From Pseudomonas sp. MAG733B (lineage in GTDB: Bacteria; Pseudomonadota; Gammaproteobacteria; Pseudomonadales; Pseudomonadaceae), in NCBI RefSeq assembly GCF_036884845.1, contig NZ_CP145732.1, forward strand, positions 4,960,001 to 5,024,000: 64,000 nucleotides of DNA, given 5' to 3'. Under the pieces are notes generated by a model, which worked only from the letters and a program-made list of their open reading frames with translations, was not told the origin of the DNA and ran no database searches. Both the position numbers and the translations under genes were made by a program. Shown in pieces: positions 57,646-64,000 of this stretch; the first letter of the stretch is position 1, and every line of letters starts with the position of its first letter.

Positions 57646-59343
57646 TCAGGCTTTATCGACGCGCAACTCCTCGATACTGATCTCGCGCATCCGGAATTTC
57701 TGGATCTTGCCGGTCACCGTCATCGGAAACTCCTCGACGAACTTGAAGTAACGCGGTGTCTTGAAGTGCGCGATGCGCTCCTTGCACCACGCTTGCAGCT
57801 CCTGCTCGGTGGCGCTGTGGCCGGGGTGAAATTTGATCCAGGCAACGATCTCTTCGCCGTAGCGCGAGCAAGGAATGCCGATCACCTGCACGTCGGCCAC
57901 GGCCGGGTGGGTAAAGAAAAACTCTTCCAGCTCCCGCGGGTAAACATTCTCACCGCCGCGGATGATCATGTCCTTGTTACGCCCGGCAATGCACACGTAA
58001 CCCTCGTCGTTCATGCTCGCCAGATCACCGGTATGCATCCAGCCTGCCTGATCGATCGCTTCTGCGGTGCCCTCAGAATTGTTCCAGTAACCGAGCATCA
58101 CGCTGTAACCGCGAGTGCACAACTCGCCGATGGTGCCGCGCGGCACAAGGTTGCCTGCCTCGTCGATGATCTTGCTTTCCAGTTGCGGCTGGGTGCGGCC
58201 GACAGTAGTGACGCGCAACTCCAGCTCGTCTGACGGACCGGTCTGCAACGACACCGGACTGGTTTCCGTCATGCCGTAGGCAATCTGCACCTCGCTCATG
58301 TGCATTTCGCTGATGACACGACGCATCACTTCGATCGGGCACGTCGCCCCCGCCATGATCCCGGTGCGCAGGCTCGACAGGTCGAATTCGCCACGCTGCG
58401 GCTGATCGAGCATGGCGATGAACATGGTCGGTACACCGTAGAGCGCAGTGGCTTTTTCTTCGGCGACCGTGCTGAGGGTCAGCAGCGGGTCGAAGGCATC
58501 GTTGGGGTAAATCATGGTGCTGCCATGGGTGATGCAGCCGAGATTGCCCATGACCATGCCGAAGCAGTGATACAACGGCACCGGGATCACCAGGCGATCC
58601 GCGGCGGTCAGGCCAAGGCTTTCACCGACCATGTAACCGTTGTTGAGAATGTTGTAGTGACTGAGGGTCGCGCCCTTGGGGAAACCGGTGGTGCCGGAGG
58701 TGTACTGAATGTTTACCGCCTGATCGAAATGCAGGCTGTCCTGACGCTCGCGCAGTTGTTCGCCCGACACGCTGCTAGCCAGATCGGCCAATTGCGACCA
58801 CGGCAGGAAACCGCTGGGCGGCTGCGCATCCAGGCTGATCACGCCGCGAAGATCCGGCAAGCGTTCACTCTGTAATTTGCCGATGGATTGCTCGGCCAGC
58901 TCAGGCACCAGGCCTTGCAGCATGGCGTGGTAGTTCGAGGTCTTGAAAGCCCCGGCGCAGACCAGCCACTGGCAACCCGACTGCTTTAATACGTATTCGA
59001 GTTCGGAGCTGCGGTAGGCCGGGTTGATGTTGACCAGGATCACGCCGATTTTCGCCGTGGCAATCTGCGTGATGCACCATTGCGCGCAATTCGGCGCCCA
59101 GATGCCGAGACGGTCACCAGCCTGCAAGCCCAGCGCCAGTAATGCCCTGGCATGCGCATCCGCCGCATCCGCCAGTTGCCGCCAGGTGTAGCGCAGCTGT
59201 TGATGGCGTACGACCAGCGCTTCTGCGGTCGGGTACTGCGCGACAGTGTTATCGAACGCCTGGCCAATGGTCATCGCCAGCAAGGCTTTGTCCTGGGAAC
59301 CACGGGTGTAACTGCGTTGCGGGCTTGCACTGGGTTGATCCAT
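57646..59343 (-). CDS. AMP-binding acyl-CoA synthetase
   Basis: Adenylate-forming fatty acyl-CoA synthetase of 565 residues. The motifs are complete: the P-loop [11 protein letters not shown] near residue 202, the A5-type [10 protein letters not shown] near residue 340, the hinge region [21 protein letters not shown] near residue 440, and the closing [11 protein letters not shown] with the catalytic lysine near residue 547. The start at 59343 (MDQPSASPQ) has GGGG upstream. It is divergent to liuA and embedded in the liu region, so it likely activates a branched or short/medium-chain acid that feeds the pathway; the exact substrate is inferred only. Confidence 0.88.
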   Translation of the reverse strand: MDQPSASPQRSYTRGSQDKALLAMTIGQAFDNTVAQYPTAEALVVRHQQLRYTWRQLADAADAHARALLALGLQAGDRLGIWAPNCAQWCITQIATAKIGVILVNINPAYRSSELEYVLKQSGCQWLVCAGAFKTSNYHAMLQGLVPELAEQSIGKLQSERLPDLRGVISLDAQPPSGFLPWSQLADLASSVSGEQLRERQDSLHFDQAVNIQYTSGTTGFPKGATLSHYNILNNGYMVGESLGLTAADRLVIPVPLYHCFGMVMGNLGCITHGSTMIYPNDAFDPLLTLSTVAEEKATALYGVPTMFIAMLDQPQRGEFDLSSLRTGIMAGATCPIEVMRRVISEMHMSEVQIAYGMTETSPVSLQTGPSDELELRVTTVGRTQPQLESKIIDEAGNLVPRGTIGELCTRGYSVMLGYWNNSEGTAEAIDQAGWMHTGDLASMNDEGYVCIAGRNKDMIIRGGENVYPRELEEFFFTHPAVADVQVIGIPCSRYGEEIVAWIKFHPGHSATEQELQAWCKERIAHFKTPRYFKFVEEFPMTVTGKIQKFRMREISIEELRVDKA

Positions 59344-59386
59344 GACGACCCCTATTGTCTTTATTAATGGGCTTGCCGCGGCTTCT

Positions 59387-59476
59387 TGTGGGAGCGGGCT
59401 TGCTCGCGAAAGCGTCGCATCAGTCAGCACATATACCGACTGAAACACCGCCTTCGCGAGCAAGCCCGCTCCCACA
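59387..59476. repeat. REP doublet (REPIN)
   Basis: TGTGGGAGCGGGCTTGCTCG and its inverse flank about 40 bp in the divergent promoter region between the acyl-CoA synthetase gene and liuA, just upstream of the LiuR sites. Confidence 0.9.
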
Positions 59477-59522
59477 AAGTGGGTCCGCATTCTATCTTGA
59501 ACTGTCTCTACTCTCGCTCAAG

Positions 59523-59538
59523 TTGACGTTAACGTAAA
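59523..59538. promoter_or_regulatory. LiuR-type operator, distal copy before liuA
   Basis: TTGACGTTAACGTAAA, a near-perfect palindrome around GTTAAC, centred 43 bp (about four helical turns) upstream of the second copy. Confidence 0.78.
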
Positions 59539-59566
59539 GGGTGATTGACAGCCTTTCGTCACAGGC

Positions 59567-59580
59567 TTACGTTAACGTAA
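59567..59580. promoter_or_regulatory. LiuR-type operator, proximal copy before liuA
   Basis: The perfect palindrome TTACGTTAACGTAA. It overlaps a possible -10 (TACGTT) positioned 17 bp after TTGACA (59545-59550), as expected for control of the liuABCD promoter by LiuR. Confidence 0.8.
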
Positions 59581-59636
59581 AGGTGAGAGCCGAATCACTG
59601 CCCTCCCCACCCTACAAAAAAGCCAAAAGGTGACCC

Positions 59637-60800
59637 ATGAGCTACCCATCCCTGAATTTTGCCCTCGGTGAAACCATCGACATGCTGCGCGATCAGGTTC
59701 AGTCCTTCGTCGCCAAAGAGATCGCCCCGCGCGCCGCTCAGATCGACATCGACAACCTGTTCCCCGCCGACCTGTGGCGCAAATTCGGCGACATGGGCCT
59801 GCTGGGCATCACCGTTCCTGAAGAGTACGGCGGTGCTGGCCTCGGCTACCTGGCCCACGTGGTGGTAATGGAAGAAATCAGCCGTGGCTCGGCCTCGGTG
59901 GCGTTGTCCTACGGCGCCCACTCCAACCTCTGCGTCAACCAGATCAACCGCAACGGCAATCACGAACAGAAAGCCAAATACCTGCCGAAGCTGATCAGCG
60001 GCGAGCACATCGGCGCCCTGGCCATGAGCGAGCCGAACGCCGGTTCCGACGTGGTGTCGATGAAACTGCGCGCCGAAAAACGTGGCGACAAGTACGTGCT
60101 CAACGGCAGCAAGACCTGGATCACCAACGGTCCTGACGCCAACACCTACGTGATCTACGCCAAGACCGACCTGGAAAAAGGCCCGCACGGCATCACCGCT
60201 TTCATCGTCGAGCGCGACTGGAAAGGCTTCAGCCGCAGCAACAAGTTCGACAAGCTCGGCATGCGCGGCTCGAACACCTGCGAACTGTTTTTCGATGACG
60301 TTGAAGTGCCGGAAGAAAACATTCTCGGCGTGCTCAACGGCGGCGTGAAAGTGCTGATGAGCGGCCTCGATTACGAGCGCGTCGTCCTTTCAGGCGGCCC
60401 GACCGGGATCATGCAGTCGTGCATGGACTTGATCGTGCCGTACATCCACGACCGCAAGCAGTTCGGCCAAAGCATCGGCGAGTTCCAGCTGATCCAGGGC
60501 AAGGTCGCGGACATGTATACCCAACTCAACGCCAGCCGCGCCTACCTGTATGCCGTGGCCCAGGCCTGCGAGCGCGGCGAAACCACGCGCAAGGACGCTG
60601 CCGGGGTGATCCTCTACAGCGCCGAACGCGCCACGCAAATGGCCCTCGACGCGATCCAGATTCTCGGCGGTAACGGCTACATCAACGAATTCCCGGCCGG
60701 CCGTCTGCTGCGTGACGCCAAGCTGTACGAAATCGGCGCCGGCACCAGTGAGATCCGTCGCATGCTGATCGGTCGCGAACTGTTCAACGAAACCCGCTAA
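59637..60800 (+). CDS. liuA: Isovaleryl-CoA dehydrogenase
   Basis: FAD-dependent dehydrogenase of 387 residues converting isovaleryl-CoA to 3-methylcrotonyl-CoA, the first committed step of the Liu pathway. Family features are [19 protein letters not shown] near residue 124, [18 protein letters not shown] near 161, the catalytic-glutamate region [15 protein letters not shown] near 242 (Glu in the isovaleryl-type position), and the C-terminal [44 protein letters not shown] precedes the ATG. First gene of liuABCD; liuB follows in 12 bp. Confidence 0.96.
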   Translation: MSYPSLNFALGETIDMLRDQVQSFVAKEIAPRAAQIDIDNLFPADLWRKFGDMGLLGITVPEEYGGAGLGYLAHVVVMEEISRGSASVALSYGAHSNLCVNQINRNGNHEQKAKYLPKLISGEHIGALAMSEPNAGSDVVSMKLRAEKRGDKYVLNGSKTWITNGPDANTYVIYAKTDLEKGPHGITAFIVERDWKGFSRSNKFDKLGMRGSNTCELFFDDVEVPEENILGVLNGGVKVLMSGLDYERVVLSGGPTGIMQSCMDLIVPYIHDRKQFGQSIGEFQLIQGKVADMYTQLNASRAYLYAVAQACERGETTRKDAAGVILYSAERATQMALDAIQILGGNGYINEFPAGRLLRDAKLYEIGAGTSEIRRMLIGRELFNETR

Positions 60801-60812
60801 ACGGAGCTGTCC

Positions 60813-62420
60813 ATGGCTATCCTGCATACCCAGCTCAACCCCCGTTCAGCGGAGTTCGCGACCAACAGCGCGGCGATGCTCAAACAGGTCGACGCGCTGC
60901 ACACCTTGCTCGCCCAAGTCGCGCAAGGTGGTGGTCCGAAAGCTCAAGAACGCCACACCTCGCGAGGCAAATTGTTGCCTCGCGAGCGCATCAACCGCCT
61001 GCTCGATCCGGGTTCGCCGTTTCTCGAGATCAGCCAACTGGCGGCCTACGAGGTTTATGGTGAGGACGTTCCCGCCGCTGGCGTGATTGCCGGGATTGGC
61101 CGTGTGGAAGGCGTCGAATGCATGATCGTTGCCAACGACGCCACGGTGAAAGGTGGCTCGTATTACCCGCTGACCGTGAAAAAGCACCTGCGCGCCCAGA
61201 CCATCGCCCAGCAAAACCGCCTGCCGTGCATCTATCTGGTGGACTCCGGCGGCGCCAACCTGCCGCGTCAGGATGAAGTGTTTCCGGACCGCGAACACTT
61301 CGGCCGGATCTTCTTCAACCAGGCCAACATGAGCGCTATGGGCATTCCACAGATTGCCGTGGTCATGGGCTCCTGCACCGCCGGCGGCGCGTATGTGCCG
61401 GCGATGGCTGACGAAGCGATCATGGTCCGCGAGCAAGCGACGATCTTCCTCGCCGGCCCGCCGCTGGTGAAAGCCGCGACCGGTGAAGTGGTCAGCGCCG
61501 AAGACCTCGGCGGGGCCGATGTGCACTGCAAGATTTCCGGTGTAGCCGACCATTACGCCGAAAGCGATGAACACGCCCTCGCCATCGCGCGACGCAGCGT
61601 GGCCAACCTCAACTGGCGCAAGCAAGGCGAGGTTCAGCAACGCACGCCGATCGCCCCGCTCTATAGCAGCGACGAGTTGTACGGCGTAGTCCCGGCCGAC
61701 GCCAAGCAGCCGTTCGATGTGCGCGAAGTGATTGCGCGGTTGGTGGACGGGTCGGTGTTCGACGAGTTCAAGGCGCTGTTCGGGACTACGCTGGTGTGCG
61801 GTTTTGCCTACCTGCACGGTTACCCGATCGCGATCCTCGCCAACAACGGCATCCTGTTCGCTGAAGCGGCGCAGAAAGGCGCGCACTTCATCGAGTTGGC
61901 CTGTCAACGCCGCATCCCGCTGCTGTTCCTGCAAAACATCACCGGTTTCATGGTCGGCCAGAAATACGAGGCCGGCGGCATCGCCAAACATGGCGCAAAA
62001 TTGGTGACCGCCGTGGCCTGCGCCAAAGTGCCGAAGTTCACCGTGATCATCGGCGGCAGCTTCGGTGCGGGCAACTATGGCATGTGCGGGCGCGCCTACG
62101 ATCCGCGCTTCCTGTGGATGTGGCCGAATGCGCGCATCGGCGTGATGGGCGCCGAACAGGCGGCCGGCGTGCTGGTGCAGGTCAAGCGCGAACAGGCCGA
62201 ACGCAGTGGCCAGGCTTTCAGCGCCGAGCAGGAAGCCGAGATCAAGCAACCGATCCTCGACCAATACGAAGAACAGGGACACCCCTACTATTCCAGCGCT
62301 CGCTTGTGGGACGACGGTGTCATCGACCCGGCCCAGACCCGCGATGTGTTGGCCCTGGCCTTGTCCGCGTCGTTGAACGCGCCAATCGAACCGAGCCGCT
62401 TCGGCGTGTTCCGGATGTGA
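60813..62420 (+). CDS. liuB: Methylcrotonyl-CoA carboxylase, carboxyltransferase (beta) subunit
   Basis: Carboxyltransferase subunit of the biotin enzyme that converts 3-methylcrotonyl-CoA to 3-methylglutaconyl-CoA; 535 residues, pairing with LiuD. The two crotonase-like halves are visible: N-terminal [40 protein letters not shown] near residue 138 and [20 protein letters not shown] near 190. The C-terminal half has [21 protein letters not shown] near 370 and [20 protein letters not shown] near 413. The start is preceded by ACGGAGCTG. A REP doublet separates it from liuC. Confidence 0.96.
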   Translation: MAILHTQLNPRSAEFATNSAAMLKQVDALHTLLAQVAQGGGPKAQERHTSRGKLLPRERINRLLDPGSPFLEISQLAAYEVYGEDVPAAGVIAGIGRVEGVECMIVANDATVKGGSYYPLTVKKHLRAQTIAQQNRLPCIYLVDSGGANLPRQDEVFPDREHFGRIFFNQANMSAMGIPQIAVVMGSCTAGGAYVPAMADEAIMVREQATIFLAGPPLVKAATGEVVSAEDLGGADVHCKISGVADHYAESDEHALAIARRSVANLNWRKQGEVQQRTPIAPLYSSDELYGVVPADAKQPFDVREVIARLVDGSVFDEFKALFGTTLVCGFAYLHGYPIAILANNGILFAEAAQKGAHFIELACQRRIPLLFLQNITGFMVGQKYEAGGIAKHGAKLVTAVACAKVPKFTVIIGGSFGAGNYGMCGRAYDPRFLWMWPNARIGVMGAEQAAGVLVQVKREQAERSGQAFSAEQEAEIKQPILDQYEEQGHPYYSSARLWDDGVIDPAQTRDVLALALSASLNAPIEPSRFGVFRM

Positions 62421-62425
62421 TTTTC

Positions 62426-62513
62426 TGTGGGAGCGGGCTTGCTCGCGAAGGATTCGCCGCGGTTCATCTGATGCACCGCGTTATCGTTCTTCGCGAGCAA
62501 GCCCGCTCCCACA
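62426..62513. repeat. REP doublet inside the liu operon
   Basis: TGTGGGAGCGGGCTTGCTCG and its inverse lie between liuB and liuC, immediately after the liuB stop and ending about 22 bp before the liuC start. Such structures can protect upstream mRNA or reduce expression of downstream genes. Confidence 0.9.
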
Positions 62514-62535
62514 AGGACCGTGGAGACGGAAGAAC

Positions 62536-63351
62536 ATGAGCGACTTCAACACCCTCGAACTGCTGACCGACCCCCGTGGTTTCGCCACGCTGTGGCTCAG
62601 CCGCGAAGAAAAGAATAACGCCTTCAACGCCGAGATGATCCGCGAACTGATCCTCGCACTGGACAAGGTCGCGAGCGATGCCAGCCTGCGCTTCCTGATC
62701 GTCCGAGGCCGTGGCAAGCACTTCAGCGCCGGCGCCGATCTGGCGTGGATGCAGCAGTCGGCCGAACTCGATTACCACACCAACCTCGACGACGCCCGGG
62801 AACTGGCGGAGTTGATGTACAACCTGGCCAAACTGAAAGTCCCGACCCTGGCCGTGGTGCAAGGCGCAGCCTTTGGCGGTGCGTTGGGCCTGATCAGTTG
62901 CTGCGACATGGCCATCGGTGCCGATGACGCGCAGTTCTGCCTGTCGGAAGTACGCATCGGCCTGGCACCGGCGGTGATCAGCCCGTTCGTGGTGCAAGCC
63001 ATCGGCGAGCGCGCCACCCGGCGCTATGCCCTGACCGCTGAACGCTTTGGCGGGCAACGGGCACGGGAACTGGGCCTGTTGTCGGAGAGTTATCCGATTG
63101 CCGAGCTGGAGCAAAAAATCGATCAGTGGATCGACAACCTGCTGCTCAACAGTCCTGCCGCCATGCGTGCCAGCAAGGACTTGCTACGTGAAGTCGGCGA
63201 CGGTTCGCTGAACCCGGCACTGCGTCGCTACACCGAAAACGCCATCGCCCGCATCCGCGTCAGCCCCGAAGGCCAGGAAGGTCTGCGTGCCTTTTTGCAG
63301 AAACGTCCGCCGAGCTGGCAAGCCGAAACCACCACCAAGGAGCCGCGTTGA
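62536..63351 (+). CDS. liuC: 3-Methylglutaconyl-CoA hydratase
   Basis: Enoyl-CoA hydratase/isomerase family protein of 271 residues hydrating 3-methylglutaconyl-CoA to HMG-CoA. Crotonase-fold elements are LIVRGRGKHFSAGADLAWM near residue 55 (oxyanion hole) and VVQGAAFGGALGLISCCDMAIG near 108 (second oxyanion glycine), then LSEVRIGLAPAVISPFVV near 136 and RALLL-type C-terminal helices. A GGAAGAAC ribosome site precedes the ATG. The stop and the liuD start share one base (TGATG), so the two genes are translationally coupled. Confidence 0.93.
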   Translation: MSDFNTLELLTDPRGFATLWLSREEKNNAFNAEMIRELILALDKVASDASLRFLIVRGRGKHFSAGADLAWMQQSAELDYHTNLDDARELAELMYNLAKLKVPTLAVVQGAAFGGALGLISCCDMAIGADDAQFCLSEVRIGLAPAVISPFVVQAIGERATRRYALTAERFGGQRARELGLLSESYPIAELEQKIDQWIDNLLLNSPAAMRASKDLLREVGDGSLNPALRRYTENAIARIRVSPEGQEGLRAFLQKRPPSWQAETTTKEPR

Positions 63352-64000
63352 TGAGCGCACCTGTCCTCACTACCCTGCTGGTGGCCAACCGTGGCGAAAT
63401 CGCTTGCCGGGTGATGCGCACCGCGAAGGCCCTGGGCCTGACCACCGTGGCCGTGCACAGCGCCACCGACCGAGACGCCCGCCACAGCCGCGAGGCGGAT
63501 ATCCGCGTCGACCTGGGTGGCAGCAAAGCCGCTGAGAGTTACCTGCAAATCGACAAACTGATCGCCGCGGCCAAGGCCAGCGGCGCCCAGGCGATCCATC
63601 CCGGTTATGGCTTTCTGTCGGAGAACGCCGGGTTCGCTCGCGCCATCGAAGCGGCAGGCCTGATTTTCCTCGGCCCGCCCGCCTCGGCCATCGACGCCAT
63701 GGGCAGCAAGTCCGCCGCCAAGGCCCTGATGGAAACGGCTGGCGTGCCGTTGGTGCCGGGCTATCACGGCGAGGCTCAAGACCTCGACACCTTCCGCGAT
63801 GCCTGCGAACGCATCGGCTACCCGGTGCTGCTCAAGGCCACGGCCGGTGGCGGCGGCAAAGGCATGAAAGTGGTCGAGGACGTCAGCCAACTGGCCGAAG
63901 CCCTGGCCTCGGCCCAACGTGAAGCGCTTTCGTCGTTCGGCGATTCGCGGATGCTGGTGGAGAAGTACCTGCTCAAACCGCGTCACGTGGAAATCCAGGT
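63351..64000 (+). CDS. liuD: Methylcrotonyl-CoA carboxylase, biotin-containing (alpha) subunit, 5' part
   Basis: N-terminal 216 codons of the biotin carboxylase subunit, cut by the window end. It carboxylates biotin with ATP and bicarbonate and passes the carboxyl group to LiuB. Visible are the pre-ATP-grasp start TTLLVANRGEIACRVMRTA, AIHPGYGFLSENAGFA near residue 83, and the glycine-rich ATP-grasp loop LLKATAGGGGKGMKVVED near residue 165. The biotin-carrier domain lies beyond the window. The start overlaps the liuC stop by one base. Confidence 0.95.
   Translation, partial: MSAPVLTTLLVANRGEIACRVMRTAKALGLTTVAVHSATDRDARHSREADIRVDLGGSKAAESYLQIDKLIAAAKASGAQAIHPGYGFLSENAGFARAIEAAGLIFLGPPASAIDAMGSKSAAKALMETAGVPLVPGYHGEAQDLDTFRDACERIGYPVLLKATAGGGGKGMKVVEDVSQLAEALASAQREALSSFGDSRMLVEKYLLKPRHVEIQ

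Overview
The window looks like the chromosome of a Pseudomonas of the fluorescens/putida type. The clues are a GC-rich gammaproteobacterial nuo operon, the gene order cysS-glnS-ppiB-lpxH, a leucine/isovalerate (liu) cluster, a Crc-sequestering sRNA beside the HMG-CoA lyase gene, and many REP-type palindromes (TGTGGGAGCGGGCTTGCTCG and TGTAGGAGC families). No rRNA, tRNA or CRISPR array was seen.

Layout. 1-10.8 kb: 3' part of nuoF, then nuoG-H-I-J-K-L-M-N, most of respiratory complex I, closed by an intrinsic terminator. 11.0-17.0 kb (minus strand): a six-gene ABC importer resembling the rhizobial glycerol system GlpSTPQUV. It has a -24/-12 sigma-54 promoter and a run of TGAACA motifs, and lies divergent to an AcoR-like sigma-54 activator (17.4-19.2 kb). 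19.4-32.5 kb: an accessory block of lower and uneven GC. It holds an MFS transporter, a 3063-codon three-module NRPS (A-T-C-A-T-C-A-T-TE), about 650 bp of AT-rich DNA, and a group II intron sitting directly behind the cysS terminator. 32.5-37.1 kb: cysS, glnS, ppiB and lpxH. 37.15-38.49 kb: an IS110-family (IS1111-group) element with a structured 3' non-coding segment that probably encodes its bridge RNA. 38.6-43.4 kb: an EmrAB/outer-membrane-factor efflux operon headed by a MarR repressor with twin operators. 43.5-44.3 kb: a large inverted-repeat element. 44.3-49.7 kb: tamA-tamB. 49.7-52.9 kb: a GNAT acetyltransferase, exonuclease III and a PstS-like/OmpA fusion. 53.0-55.3 kb: an acyl-CoA dehydrogenase divergent from a LysR regulator. 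55.5-64 kb: the liu region, comprising liuR, the HMG-CoA lyase gene, a CrcY/CrcZ-family sRNA, an acyl-CoA synthetase gene, and liuA-B-C-D (liuD is cut by the window end).

How parts work together. Nuo couples NADH oxidation to proton pumping. The liu genes degrade leucine and isovalerate through isovaleryl-CoA, methylcrotonyl-CoA, methylglutaconyl-CoA and HMG-CoA. LiuR-type palindromes lie before both liuR and liuA. The embedded sRNA ties the locus physically to CbrAB/Crc carbon catabolite control. The NRPS has two threonine codes (DFWNIGMVHK) and a predicted dual epimerisation/condensation domain, so a small Thr-Thr-X peptide is predicted; the co-directional MFS gene is a plausible exporter.

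Most notable observations: the candidate bridge RNA with a 9-nt match to the REP flanking the element; the CrcY-type RNA with its complete sigma-54/CbrB promoter architecture; complementary degeneration of the two ABC ATPases; the intron at the cysS terminator; and the orphan NRPS.
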